Assembly (NCBI RefSeq): GCF_964340395.1 | Contig: NC_135570.1 | Span: forward strand, 8,489,322-8,553,321 | DNA length: 64,000 nucleotides | Reading direction: 5' to 3' | DNA from: Glandiceps talaboti | Lineage: Eukaryota; Hemichordata; Enteropneusta; Spengelidae | Part shown: in pieces, positions 26,743 through 40,493 of the stretch | Layout: every line of letters begins with the position of its first letter | Position numbering within the stretch: the first letter of the stretch is position 1 | Notes under the pieces: model-generated | What the model saw: the letters and a program-made list of their open reading frames with translations, nothing else | What the model was told of the DNA's origin: nothing | Database searches by the model: none | Made by a program: the position numbers and the translations under genes

Positions 26743-29700
26743 AAACTCATAAGTGACACACTATGATATTCAAATAAGACACTGATGTATTGTGTTTTCT
26801 ACACTCTATGATTGTTTTGATCCCTAACATGAAATATTCTAACTACTTTACTGTGTATAGGTATAGTAATATGAATGGTTTTAATTGTCATGTCAAACTA
26901 AAGTAACTAATTAAAAAAAAAACCATAACGCTGGAAAAGGTATCCATTAGGCTCATAATCAAGATATACAATTAATTATAGGGTTTTTCGTCCAACATTT
27001 CATTAATTATTCTACTAAACTTGGAATATACAGCATTGAACACACGTGCATATATACGATATACACTGTATAAATGGGTCTCAGTGAAAGTAATATCACT
27101 TGTATTTAGTTCTACCTCTTATATCAAGATGCTCTTTCTAAATATTGGTGTGGAACAACATAAACCATACATAGAAAGGTGTGACCCTTGTTGTCAGACC
27201 AATCCGAGTCGTGTTTACATGCATGGGGTGAACCATTGTTTACAAATGACCGCTATACACAACAATTATATTAAGTTATACCATTTTGTTTATATTCATA
27301 TATTTCAAATGTCCAGATATTGTGGATGAGTCCTATTTTACTGTACACAACATATACAACCTGATCGTTCGGCTGTCTGAGGTCACACGTACAAATACAG
27401 GTGTGCAGAAGGGTTTAACTTTCAGAATGGAACTATGTAACGATGTAACTATGTATGTAACTATGTAACTAATGTAGTGTTGTCTTGGTTTCATTTTAGG
27501 GAATACATCGCCCTGTTGAAGTATCATCTGAAAACACATTGCCAGTATTCTACGCACTGAGGGATGCTAAATTATCAGTTACTGGTACAATCTACTGTTC
27601 TCCAGAATGAGGTAATACATGTATTTTAACATATCTGGAATGCATGTAGAATAATTTTATAAATCAGTAGAAATATCGCAATATAGTTGTTGACACCACT
27701 TTTTAATACAATGTGTGACAAAATCTAGTGTGTGAAATTGACTTTAAGATTTCAATGGTCGTGTATAAAACAAAATGCTGTGAGAAGGATTTCGTGCTGA
27801 ACTTGACTCAAACTCGTTTTCAGAACTAGCCGTTGCTAAGTCTCAGTTGCTAATTAGAGCACTTATAAACTAATTACTTGTGCTCATCTTCTTAATTCCT
27901 TCCGCAACTAATTAGATAAAAAAAACATCCTAAATAATTGAGGTGTTAATTTGAAACCACCCGTTGTCATAGCAACCTAGGGAGAGGGGATAGTCTACTC
28001 CTTATGTTTCTTCAAGCTGGGAGATCGGGTATTTGCGGAATTCTTCTCAATTTTACGAGGGAACGATGTCCGCAATACGGAGAGTTGAAGAGAAATTCAT
28101 GAACAGACCGTCTCCGATTTACTAGCTCGAGCCGTCTTTTAATCGAAGGCCAATTATCCCAAACCAATCGTATCAGTTTATTACGCGGTTTTGAGTTAAT
28201 TACTCGGTGGCTTGCCAATACGACTCAGACAGTGTTCCCCTCAACAAGCAGCCTAACAAAGGATTTTAGCCTGCCTACCACTAGGTTTCGGGGACAGCAA
28301 GTCGTCTGGGATCGAGTGTCCCACTGTATTCCCACGTCGTGTCGATAGCAGAAAATCTAACGTACATAAGTTTTAGGGGTAAAAACTCTTAGCGTGACAG
28401 CTGGAAAACTAGAGCAAACAGAGTGCATTAATTTTGATGAATTGGCGCATGTGTGTATATGCAACCTCGTTGTACTTAAAAATAGTGTCTATAGCATTAA
28501 GGGGCCACTAGCCAGGGTCCGATGTATCTGACCACCAATATCGACAATGGCGTGGTGTTGTGGACACGAGTTCCGTATTACACCGTGACTGCAGCATGTA
28601 TAACAAAATACTCGGTTACAAAGGTTTAAGAACGCTTGTATGGCCGCCACCGTAGTACATAGTATTGCACGCTGGTTAGTGGGATGTGGTTGCTAAATCA
28701 ACTAATTCGATATCTTTGTCTAATCCCTATTGGCCACTAGAAATGATGAGAATATCCCATGTTTTTCTTTGACTTTGTTGTAAAGCACGCCTAGAACTGG
28801 AGTTAATTGATTTCGCGCCTACGATTTATAGTCGGAACCAAGAAAGTGTTGAAACACTTGTGACGTCTGTGAATAAAACTATTGACTATCATCCTTGAAA
28901 AAAGTCTCCATCTTCCACTATCCTTTTTTCTATGTAGGCACACAACGCGCACGCATTTGACATATTTTTGTCGATCGGGAAAATCAAGTCCCTTGTTATG
29001 TGAACCACTCATCAGCTCACTAACATCGTTACGCCACAAGATTTACAACTCCCAAATAGAACGCGTCAGTCTGCGAACTTTTCAACCCCCTGACTTATTG
29101 GCACCACACCAAGTTAAGTCTGCAATGCAGCGAACACGGCTCCACACGCAAACTCGGTACTCTTAACATTAAACTCCCTCGAACACCATCGGATGATGAT
29201 GAAATCGTTCTACAGAATCGGATTAGAAAATAAGACCCTTGGAAGGATTTTCTCCAACAGATTTGCGTAGTAAGTATTATGATAACAAAGGTTTGTTTTA
29301 AACACAGTGTTCGAGTGAACATATGGAACGTTTGGATGTTGCGGGGAAAGTAAAATAGACCCGACTTAAAGTTAAACGCAGTGGTTTAGTGAAAGTGAAT
29401 AACATGTAACTGAAAAGGAATCTGGGATTGATTACAAATTGAAACGATTCGTGATTCGTCTTAGTTTAAATCGTGATTTAAGAGTTGAACAATATCAGAA
29501 GTGCGTGTTACTTTGCAGGCACATAAAAAAAATACACAAGTTGATTGTGCGATGACATTAAACGCCAAGGCACTGCATTTACATCCATCGTCGTGGTATT
29601 CTAGACATGCGAGATCGCATAGTCGGTCGATTGCTGGTGACATTTTGCACTTACTGCCAGTGATATGAAAACAAGTCAAGAAAATCAAAACTCACCCTTT

Positions 29701-30401
29701 TGAATGTGCTGCCACATTTAATCCTCAAACGAGAGGACGCTGTCCTTGTATCTTGCAACTTTGATCCTAAATTATAACTGCGTTGCAATTGCCTGTTAGC
29801 ACAATGGGAAAATATTTAAAACAAGTTTTAACTCCTGAGGTGAAAATGTGGAAAAGATAAATGTTAGAAATGAAGAACTTCTTCTTTTAAACCGCAAAAG
29901 CTTCCAGTTGACATTTAGCTGCTAGTTTCTGTGACCGGGTTTATACAAACGGGACTAGCTCTTACAGTCGGGATTTTGATCTCAACCTATCAAAAGACAT
30001 TAAGTTTGTGTGACGTCATCATTTGAGCCATCATCCCTGGACGACGACTATCGAGACAGTTAGGGAGCACGAAGAGAAATGAATTTAACGCCCGAATATG
30101 AACGTACGAGGCGCTACGTCCAACGTTAAACGGGACACGCAGACATTTAAGTGATGAGAACGCTCACAAGTTATCGCAAATACAGATAAAAACTTGCTAA
30201 TCAGATGATGATATGCTCACACAGAATGAAAGCTGTTAAGTGTACTCTTCCAGTTTATTTGCGTCGAAATTTTACAAACGAATTTAACGTGTTGCAGAAA
30301 CTATTTAGATAACGTTTTCTACGTTTAGATAAATCTTGCGTATTGGACTTACGGGTTTCGCGCATAACTTTTGTTTATCGGCTTTGTTTAATTTATATAC
30401 A
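26743..30401. other. Gene-free region
   Basis: Unique DNA, with local CpG-containing stretches at about 27950-28700 and 29050-30300. One X-box-like motif with one mismatch is at 27963-27976. Frames at 27021-27329 and 28882-29166 have no domain. No exon is supported. Confidence 0.5.
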
Positions 30402-30451
30402 TGTATGTGTGTGTGTGTATGTATGTATGTATGTATGTATGTATGTATGTA

Positions 30452-30484
<33 letters not shown>

Positions 30485-30577
30485 ATGTATGTATGTATGT
30501 ATGTATGTATGTATGTATGTATGTATGTATGTATGTATGTATGTATGTATGTATGTATGTATGTATGTATGTATGTA

Positions 30578-30632
<55 letters not shown>

Positions 30633-30650
30633 GTAAGTAAGTAAGTAAGT
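30402..30650. repeat. (TATG)n/(TG)n/(TAAG)n compound microsatellite
   Basis: Alternating TATG and TG blocks, ending in TAAG units. Simple-sequence DNA. Confidence 0.95.
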
Positions 30651-31530
30651 AGTACGAAGATATGTATGGACAGAGTCACGGTAGCAAGTGATATGATTTC
30701 ATCACGCTTTCATGAACCGCTAACCTGTTGCTCATAGGATAAAACCGACAGTCGTTATTACAAGACCAGATGAACAATGAAATTTGTTTGAGCAGTCATT
30801 AAACGAACCGGTTGTAATTCAGTTACCTAAAATGCCATTGAATGATTCGTGTAATTGTGTCTTGCATGCAAGAAATGCTGGGAAAGTATGGTTTGTTGTC
30901 TTTTGCTCTGAGCGATGGTAAAGATAATGCATACCTTCATACAACGCTTGACTAGAGGCGTGAGGCCGGAACGCTAACGTAACCTTGCGGTGTGAGTCAA
31001 ACGGTAGTCTTTGCGGATAGTTAAATGCGGTTCTCTGTACACCAAGCAGTCCTGGTATGGGAAATTCGTCACGGGAAAAAGAGCTTTACTGGCTTCATCA
31101 TTGAATCCTTTTGCTTAAATAGTTTACCATAATACCCACAACGTCAGAGCTAGACACAAGAAGAACGCATCTCACTGGAAATGTCACCTCTAATATTAAG
31201 TCCTAGTGATTAGCCACGACATGGCCAATAACCGGAGGGCAATTTGATATCAACCATATCTTGGAAAGACGCATATTTTTCCTGGGATGGTAGATAATCG
31301 AAAGGCCATGATTCTCGTATGTCAACAGTATGAGTAATAGTCGGCGGTAGGCGTGTATAAGAAGTGATCGTTTCCGTTGACCTAAAATTTACAAAGAGGG
31401 GAACCTAATTCTATTCATGCGCAGAGTATGTTAAATACATTAAGAGAGATGAGGAGAGACTAACAATGGGAACGAGAGAGGAAAAAGAGATGGAGATATA
31501 CATGTAGGGGTAGAGAATGACAGATAGACA
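30651..31530. other. Gene-free region
   Basis: Unique DNA between microsatellites. Nothing recognised. Confidence 0.55.
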
Positions 31531-31532
31531 TG

Positions 31533-31584
<52 letters not shown>

Positions 31585-31646
31585 TATACATAGATCGATA
31601 GGAGACAGACAAACGAGTCATAATGTGGAAGTAGGAGGTGAAAAGG

Positions 31647-31722
<76 letters not shown>

Positions 31723-31728
31723 GGAGAC

Positions 31729-31798
<70 letters not shown>

Positions 31799-31890
31799 GA
31801 GACAGACAGACGAGACAGAGATCGAGGCAGAGATCGAGACAGATCGAGACAGAGACAGAGAAACAGACAGCATACAGACAGACAGAGATA
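31531..31890. repeat. (CAGA)n and (GA)n compound microsatellite
   Basis: CAGA block (31534-31582), a GA block (about 31652-31735), a second CAGA block (about 31744-31798), then degenerate GAGACAGATC units. Long frames on both strands are repeat artefacts. Confidence 0.95.
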
Positions 31891-32337
31891 ATATTTACTG
31901 ATACACAACATCACTAACTTAGGTTTATTATTTAAAATGTATCTGTCGAATGACCTTCGAGTGTCCCGTGTGTACATATACAGGCCTTTGAGTGACCAAA
32001 TTTTCAAAACATCATACACTAAACTAATACTCGGCTAAAGGTAATAACTCATGTATCTTATACACTTGTAGCATCAATTGACACGACTTGAACATATATA
32101 CCAAATATATTTTGGTGTAGCTAAAAAATAATCAAAATTGTAAGAAAAATCCTTTCTAACAACGACTTTTGATTATTTACATTTGTTTTTGCTCTTTTTT
32201 TGTATCACCTTGTAGTCATTTACATTTGAACCACCGAGGACAACTAAACATACAAGACAGAAGTGTCCTCGGAGAAAAACAAAAGACTACTACGAAGGTC
32301 ACCACTGGTGGCGTTATTTTATGAACGACTATTCAAA
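31891..32337 (+). promoter_or_regulatory. LAMTOR3 upstream region and 5' leader
   Basis: This stretch separates the last microsatellite from the LAMTOR3 start codon. No TATA box at a clear position is seen. The start codon lies inside CAAAATGGCGGAG, which resembles the YY1 site often found at the start of short-leader housekeeping genes. The transcription start cannot be placed from sequence alone. Confidence 0.4.
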
Positions 32338-32985
32338 ATGGCGGAGGTAAGTAAGAGAAAGGGCTTCTCCAAATCCCCTTGGCAGACACGCGTGTTATTG
32401 ACCAGATGTTTAATTCTTATCGGATTCACATCGGGAATTATAAAGGAGTGAGGGTGGACAAAGCTTTAATGCCCCCAAAAAGAAAGTCCTGAAGTTTTGA
32501 GACTACTGTACGAAATTACGGGAACTTGCATGTTAAAATGAACTCCCGTAGTTTCAACCTCGTGACTCGGAACTGAGTCACATGTTGTTTTTGTCTGTGA
32601 CAATTTGAGGTGTGAACGCATTATTATCGGCAGTGCTTTAGTGCCGTGCTTTACTATTGTCTATGTTACGACCCAATCATTAAAGTATAGGTCTCTATGA
32701 ATCTAATAAAGCCGGGAGTGACTTCAGAATCCCTCAATCACCATGTGCGTTCGAACACGAGACGACATTTTATTTTGCCATGCCACTAGCACTTCCGCAC
32801 AAATGTTTAGAGAAAAATGGTGCAATGTCCATTCATTCGTATCACATCAAACCAGGTCTTAATAGAAATTCGGCAATAAAGTGGATATACTTTTTTTCAC
32901 GTTCAAAGTCATATGGGACCTAAAATATGAATATATTTTTGCGATTTTTTTCAGGAACTCCATCGGTATTTCCGGCGATTGTTGA
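32321..32985 (+). other. Overlapping upstream ORF of LAMTOR3
   Basis: An ATG at 32321 lies 17 nt before the LAMTOR3 start and in another frame. Spliced through the exon 1 to exon 2 junction, it runs 18 codons and stops with TGA at 32983-32985, overlapping the true reading frame. Its context is weak (T at -3, A at +4), whereas the LAMTOR3 ATG has A at -3 and G at +4, so leaky scanning would favour LAMTOR3. It matters only if the transcript starts upstream of 32321. Confidence 0.4.
32338..32346 (+). CDS. LAMTOR3: LAMTOR3 coding exon 1
   Basis: Encodes only M-A-E, followed by the strong donor GTAAGT. This ATG is chosen because the spliced product then matches the family's N-terminus and length, and its context is good (A at -3, G at +4). 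Confidence 0.88.
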
Positions 32986-35900
32986 ACAGGTAAGGCACCT
33001 ATCTTACCTTAGCTTTTTGATGATGTAATTAACTGTATCCTCAACGGAAACATTGTCCTAATTTTGCAGAATAGGTAAAAACCGCAAAAATGCGAACCCA
33101 TTGTTCGCTGCGAAAACGTGTGTAAAATTGTCATGCTGGGTGGTATACCTATGGGAAAGGTTGCTCAAAGTTCAGTTTCTTTGAGTTTACACGTATCTGA
33201 TTACGAATATGGATGCATAAAATTTATAAACCTTGAGAGGGTGACATAAGTGTCAACTCACCTAACAGGTGCATCAAGTGCTGCAACCAAACCAGGGGTT
33301 GCAGGCCTGGTCCCTGGCTTTTGTGTTGTTTCTTAATCCTGGGATATTAGCAGTATCGATGCTTTGCCAGCAAAACTCCAGAGCTTACCTCACAGGTAAA
33401 AATAGTAGCAATATCATAGCAAAAAATAAATGTGACTAATGGCTACTAGGAACAGCCCTGTATACCAGCAGCGATCAATGCTGGCATCACATGCCCGTCA
33501 AGCAAAGATGGCTGCGGACAAATAGAGAGTGGCTCCCGCCAGTGGCCTATCACTAATACCTTGTTATTGATTGATTCTATAAACTAGCTTGAGAAAAAGT
33601 TTTCTCTGGCAGAATTTGTATAACAATGAAATTTATTCGTAAAATCAGCTTAACTTTGAAGCCCTTTCTTCTAATGGCAGTAAACATGTGGCAGAGGAAT
33701 TTTTGGCACTCAGATCTTAAATGATGAAGGAAGTATTATTTTCTGTGACTGTCTAACTTGTTTACATAACAAGTGACTAATTTGCTTAATTAATAATTCA
33801 ATCATAGCAACACTGTATTAGCATAACAAACGATTTGTAAAAGGTGAATACAAGGGGACCTGTCGGTTTGAATACTTGGAAAGTGAGCTGAGATGATGAC
33901 CAAATAAGACCACCCGTTTGACAGGTACATAATTGAGAACCGTCGACATTTTGCCAAAGTTTGTTGCAGTTTTTGAGATATCCTACAAGAGTTGCTGCTG
34001 TCCCAGTAAAACTCTTACGACCTTATTTATCCCCCCCTTGGGAAGGGGGAAAGTATTCATGCAATGACAAGGAAACAATGGATTTTTATCTGCTTGTTTT
34101 TGTAGAGTGGATGGGCTGCATGCCATAGTTGTGTCTGACAGAGATGGCGTACCAGTGATCAAAGGTAAAGCTAAGATATGAGAAAATTACTTTCTGTTCC
34201 AAGAACTAATTAGGAGGATTTGGCCAAGCGTAATATCTTAGCAGTAGCAGTCCTGCTGTGCTCCCACAAAACAGTGAGAACTCACTCAAAAGGATCCCCA
34301 TCAATGTTTAATTTGTTGATAAATAGTTGTACAATAAGCAATACAATTAGTGATCATAGCATGGAGAGGTAAAGCATTACTTTTGCTCTTGTCCTTGATG
34401 CACACATGCGTCACTTCACCAAGTATGTGCGTCACTTGAACGTCAGCTGTGTAACTTTTGATCTAAACTGCAAACACTTATTTTCATTGTGTGAATGCAA
34501 TATCAGAAATATAAAAGAAGTTTCAATGGTTAGCCGCTCTAAGCAACTTAGCTAGTGAGATTCGGAAACGTAGGTCCCTAAAGACCAGTGAAAAATGTCA
34601 ACTGACAAAATAGCAGTATAATCCACCAAAAGAGCAGTAGGATTTGTTTCACTTTGGAATACCAGGCCATTCTGTAGACAGGATTATAAGAAAAGAAGTA
34701 TGTGCAGCTATCAAGGGTCTGATCCCCTCTTGCAATTAAAGCCTTTCCAAATCTATTCACACATTTTCTTATGTTTTGATTTTCTTGGCAAAATACGTTT
34801 CTGAATAAGAAAAGCTGGTTGTATGGCATTTAAGATACTTATGGGTTCACAATGGTTGACTAATATGGCATCACATTTCAAATGTTAAGATTTTTTTACA
34901 GTTGCAATAGAAATGTGTTCCAGAAACCAGGTCTCTTAGCAAAATATGTCATGGCAACTGACCAGGGTAGAAAATAAGGATACATTTATTTTCATGGCGA
35001 TACACTTGCATAGTTTTTTTTTTCTTCAAAATTTTGCATTTTTTTTTGTAGTTGCAAAAGAAACTGCTCCTGAGTTAGTACTTCGACCAGGTTTCCTAGC
35101 AACCTTTGGCATGGCGACCGACCAGGGTAGCAAGTTGGGGCTATCAAAGAACAAAAATATAATTTGTATGTACAGCACTTATCAGGTAAGTTTCTCTAAT
35201 TATTTTCATTTTAATGTATGTGTGCTTCTTTTGTCTTGGTTCTTTTGTCTTGGTTTTTATTGTATCTTAGCAACCCCTGATGGTCACCAACCTCTTGCTT
35301 ATTTTTAGACAGTTGTGGTGTGTGCACTATTTACTCAATTGTTTTTACTTTTATGCAAATCCATTGACTATACAGTGTGTCTCTAGTTTATCCTTGTCTG
35401 TCACATTTCATATGTCACATGACACTTATATTTAATCTGTAATATGAACAGGAAACTGATTGTTCTTTTTCACCTTCGTGAAGTTTATGTGTCTTTTTGC
35501 CAACAATGAGACATGGTTTTGAAGGGCACAAGCTGATTTTAGCATTTATGCATTTTCCTCATGTGAAAATACTTACAAACAACTTCATTTAAACCGGCTC
35601 CCTGTAGCGTAGTGGTTAGCACACAGGATTAGCAGTCGGGAGGTCACGGGTTCGAATCCCACTGGAAACAGGGGATTTTCTGTGACCGACCCAAACCCAG
35701 GGTGAGTGTTCTACAGACTCGATGGGTAGGCTGTATCACTCAGCCGTGTCTCACTCACGAGACGAGTGCGAATTTGGGGGGACTCCTGGAGAAATGACTT
35801 GAAAAGTCCGGGACGATTACTCACACGGAGCCCGTAGGTGCTATGTTTGCCGGGCCTGGGTGACTCTGGGGTAGCCTATGGACTGACTGGGAAAGCCTTG

Positions 35901-38900
35901 ACAGTTCCACAGCAACGTGATATAGAGCGTGCTACATAGCCCTGTCACGTAGTCCCAAACCCGAATGGATCTCTGTAGCATTTGTTTGTTTGTGTGTATT
36001 TGTCTGCATAACAGAATATCGCTGGGAGGAATTCCCAGCACAACAAAAACCAAACAAAAAACAAAAAAAACCCAACTTCATTTAACTATTCTAGTATAAA
36101 GTTCAAGTTAATATCAATGCATTCTTTCTATGACGTCACAGTTTGAGTTCTAAAATTGTTAGAACTTTTGATTGTATAGTAGTGAGGTTCCTGTACATTT
36201 TTTTGTATACGTTCAATAAATTACATCATTGGATCATTTATAAGTTATATCCTGATACCAGGTTTGAGTTCAGTCAATTACAAGTGATGGCTAAGTATAC
36301 ATCAGTAAGTAAGATACTGTGAGTACCTTTTAATATGCAGACAAAAAAGAAAACCCCAAAACATATCAACTCAGCTTGTGCCCCTTTAAGATTACTGAAT
36401 GGGTGTAGTTTTTCCAAGCAATATGTCATTTAGTGGACACACCACAACTTCTCTCACTTGAAACTATTTCCAACACCTCCTAACACTCACCATTTACTTG
36501 CTTGGTTTTCAAATGGAGTATGGTAAGAAAAAGGTGATTTAGAAAAATGGTTCTCTTTGCTCAGTTTGTTAGTTACTTATGAAGTCTTCAGTTTTATGAT
36601 ATCTAATTAGAGAAATGTTTCGACTGAAATAAAGAGGGGTCAACAGCTTTCTTGGCTATGGAAAAGTGTGCATAATAGATGTAAACAAATGATAATTTAC
36701 GTAGTTTCAAGGAAGCAATGTGTTGGCCATATGCAACAACCTAATACAAAAAATATTTACAGTTTCAAGGAAGCAAAGCAACAACCTAACACAAAAAAAT
36801 ATTCAAGGAAGTAATGCATTGGCCATACGCAACAACCTGATGTAAAAAATATTATTTATAGTCAACACGTAAAATAGAGAAAAAATCTTAAAGGCCGAAT
36901 GTGGATTAGGATTAATATCTAGGTGTGATAAAATGGCTGTTTGGCCGAATTATTGAAAAAGTTGGTCATGAACAGAAGAATGATCCTATGTAATCCTTAT
37001 TACAATAGCACTAATGCAATGACCTGGGATTGAAACATTGGCCTTTAAGTTTAAAATAGTGTTAGTCCTTGATTTACAAAGGGTTGTTACTTGTCATGAC
37101 AGAGTAAAGTCTGCTTTGTTTACGGTTTACAGATACATGTATTATGTTTCTTATTTATTTCATTATAAATTTTGAAAATTTTGAAAAATTTGATGACATA
37201 AAACTTGCCAATCTTGAAGGAACTGATTTATCTATAAAAAAAATAAGAGAATTAGTATTTTTTTACGAGTTTGGTGTGTTGTAGCTGTTGGGGAAAATAT
37301 ATGCTATTTACATGTACACTGCTTCTGAGTCAATTTACCAAGGTTCAGTTATTTTGCATACAAATTATGGAAAGCTGTCATTTTGGTCTGGATCGTATAT
37401 CTCTCGTCACCATGGTTTTTTGGCAAACACATGATGTGTGAGACGAGTCATAATCGGTCATTTTTGCTGACAAGTTGAAAGCAAGTTGAAACATACATGT
37501 ACACCTGGTGTCTATGAAGTGAGTGCATTCTAGTTCATCCTGCACCTGTTGTAGTAGACATGACAATTCAGAATAGTGTTATATGATGACTTTGACATTC
37601 TCTTGTATCGTCTTATCATCCTCAGCCACTTATCTCAATTACTGATGTATTTCATTGCTTAGCATAATTATTACAAACTGATCGATACCATTGATGTAGT
37701 TCAGTGCTGATCATCGTCAGCCCACTGACCTCAATCACCTATGTATTTCATTGCTTACCATCATTAACAAACTGATCGTTACCATCGATGTAGTTCAGTG
37801 CTGATCATCGTCAACAAACTGATCTTACCACTGATAGATGTTTGTAGTTCACTGTTATCTCTACATATGTGTATTGCAAAAGTTATATCAACTGAAAGCC
37901 ACTTCCATAATCATAACATTAATTTCTGCTTGACATAGATTTAAACTTTTTACTCAAGTGATAATACACAGTAACATAAAATTAGAATTAGATTATACCG
38001 ATCTCAAGGCGACGTATGTCTTAAAGTAGCCATATGGATGAGGCAATGTTTTTGATAAGGTTGGGGAACCTCGGTAACAGAAAGGGAGAAAAATGGCACT
38101 GTAATTCTGTTTGGGAACCCACTGGTAAAATGACATGTGAACCCTGGTAGATACTTACCACCCTTACCAAAAATACTGTGAGGATTGGGTATTTATTTTA
38201 GATTTTTAATATATAAAACTTTTTTTCATCATGGTGTCCTACTTGAAAAATCAATGTGAAACAACATATGCTGCAAGTCCTTGTTTGTAACTCAATAAAT
38301 TGTAAAAGAGTAATAAATGTGTAAAATCTATGTTATTGTACGTACAATAACAAAACTTTTATATTTTAAGAAAAAATAGTTTTTGCAATGTAATGAGATG
38401 TAGAAATTGGGAATATTTGGGGTTTGTGGACCGATTGCAGATATCTAAATGTCAAATTATATGTTATTAACCATTGTGATGTCCCCTGGGTCATAAGAAT
38501 GACTCCTTCATTCATAAATTTGACACATTGCCACAATGACCTTTAATATTTTGGTTCTAAATCATCGTTTCACATTGTATTACTGGGTGGGGGGGGGGGG
38601 GGCGACAACAAGAATCTGATGACACATTGACCACTTTGGGTCCTATGTGTATGTGGATTTTGCCATCTAAGGATTTGTACTTCTAAAGTGGCATTCATAT
38701 ATTTAGCACTGTATATATCGACATATTATTTCTGAAAATAAAAAGTTAATTTAAAAGCTGAACCACAAGTAAACATAGAAATCCATTTAATAATCTTGAC
38801 ATTGAAGTCTTAATTCTATAATTTTGATTAATGCAAGTATAATACAGAATGATGTTCATTACCTGGGGTTGGAACAATTGTTGTGCAACTACCCATCAGG

Positions 38901-38962
38901 TTTAATCTTAAACTGAAGTACATGAAAATAGTATATGTCTTTCGTGTTCAGTATTCAAATAC

Positions 38963-39020
<58 letters not shown>

Positions 39021-40462
39021 TTATATAGTGCCTGAATCCATTACTCAGAATGTTCAAAGGCATTTACTAGGGCACTCAAAAAGAGTTTATATCAAATGCT
39101 ATTGTAAAATACATGTACTCATACTCATCATAGGTTGTGTAGCTTGACATAGATTGGTAGAATGTGTCATTTTGAGGATTGCCTTGCCAAGTATTTCATG
39201 TGAGAGAATTGGAAGTTACTTTAATCCTGTACTAACCAATACATCAAGGGTAAACATTATAAGGTACTTGCTAAAAGAGTAACCAAGGTACCTCATACCC
39301 GTGTAATTCTTTTGGTATAATAGTAATCTTTATTCATCCAAATAAATTTAGAAATTTGTTGAATGGTCGCCACAATTAAGAGCAGTGTCCTAGTGTTGAA
39401 GGAGCAGGAGTACTGGGGGAAAACCTGTGTTGTTCGGCAGGGTCAAACTGAACATCACCCTTCTTACATACAGACTTTAACAGACATGGAAAGTGATTTT
39501 AAAGAAATGTGACCAAAGATACTTTGGCATGAAAATGTGCACAGAAATAAAATAAAATTATTATTACCATTCTACCTTTTTGGATAAAAAAATGTTAAAA
39601 TTTACATGGTAGGTAATTAAACAAAAATATTGAGAAAGCAAAGGTCAAAATGAAAGAGAGATACAATACAAAGCTTCACAGAAAGTACTTACAGTTGGAG
39701 AGGTTATATATTTGCATAATCTAGATATTATGCTTTCCATAGCAAGAAATTTGATAAGAACTTTCACGAACTCTACAGAATAGCAGCTATAGAATAGCAG
39801 AATTCATTTCACCTGTGAACTACCATCTGAAATATAAAGTCAATCCTAAGGTAGTTCATTCTAATCGTTTAAAAGCATGGTAAACTTAGACTGGCATATT
39901 TAATTGGTTGTATGAATATGAATTCACCAACAACTATTTCTGAAAGCGATGAACAGCGCCAGCAACAACATACCATGAATACAGTATCGCAGTCTTCTAC
40001 CAAAAATTACAGTTTCCATGACAATACAGATAACTTTTCACCATTTAAAAAAAAAACTCTTAGACTGCAAAAAAAAGTTCAGGGTTGGCATCATTAACTA
40101 AGGTCGGTCAGGTTATTGGAAACACACACTTTTTTTTCGTTTGTCTAACATGCAGACTGGGTTTTAGTGCATTGTGTAGTTAGTTGTGTTACATAGCTAA
40201 CGTCAGGTAAGCTAGAACAGATTACTACTACAGGTTCATTACTGGTTAACATGAAAGTAGGAAAAACTCGCTGTTTGTTATGAATATGTGAACACATTTA
40301 TTTGATTATGCTATGATCAGTTGGTTTATTTGGGGGTCATCTATGTCTTGTAAGATGTTAATATTTGGTTAAATATCTGATTCTTTACAAGTCCCGTTTC
40401 AGTTGGAGCTTGTCATGAGGCTCCTCTTATATGTTATCCTTGGAAATAAATAAATAAGTAGA

Positions 40463-40493
<31 letters not shown>

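Noticed and set aside
35593-35665. Functional tRNA gene
   Set aside because: The A and B boxes are tRNA-like, but the unit continues into a 480-bp body with an A-rich tail and a target-site duplication, so it is a SINE.
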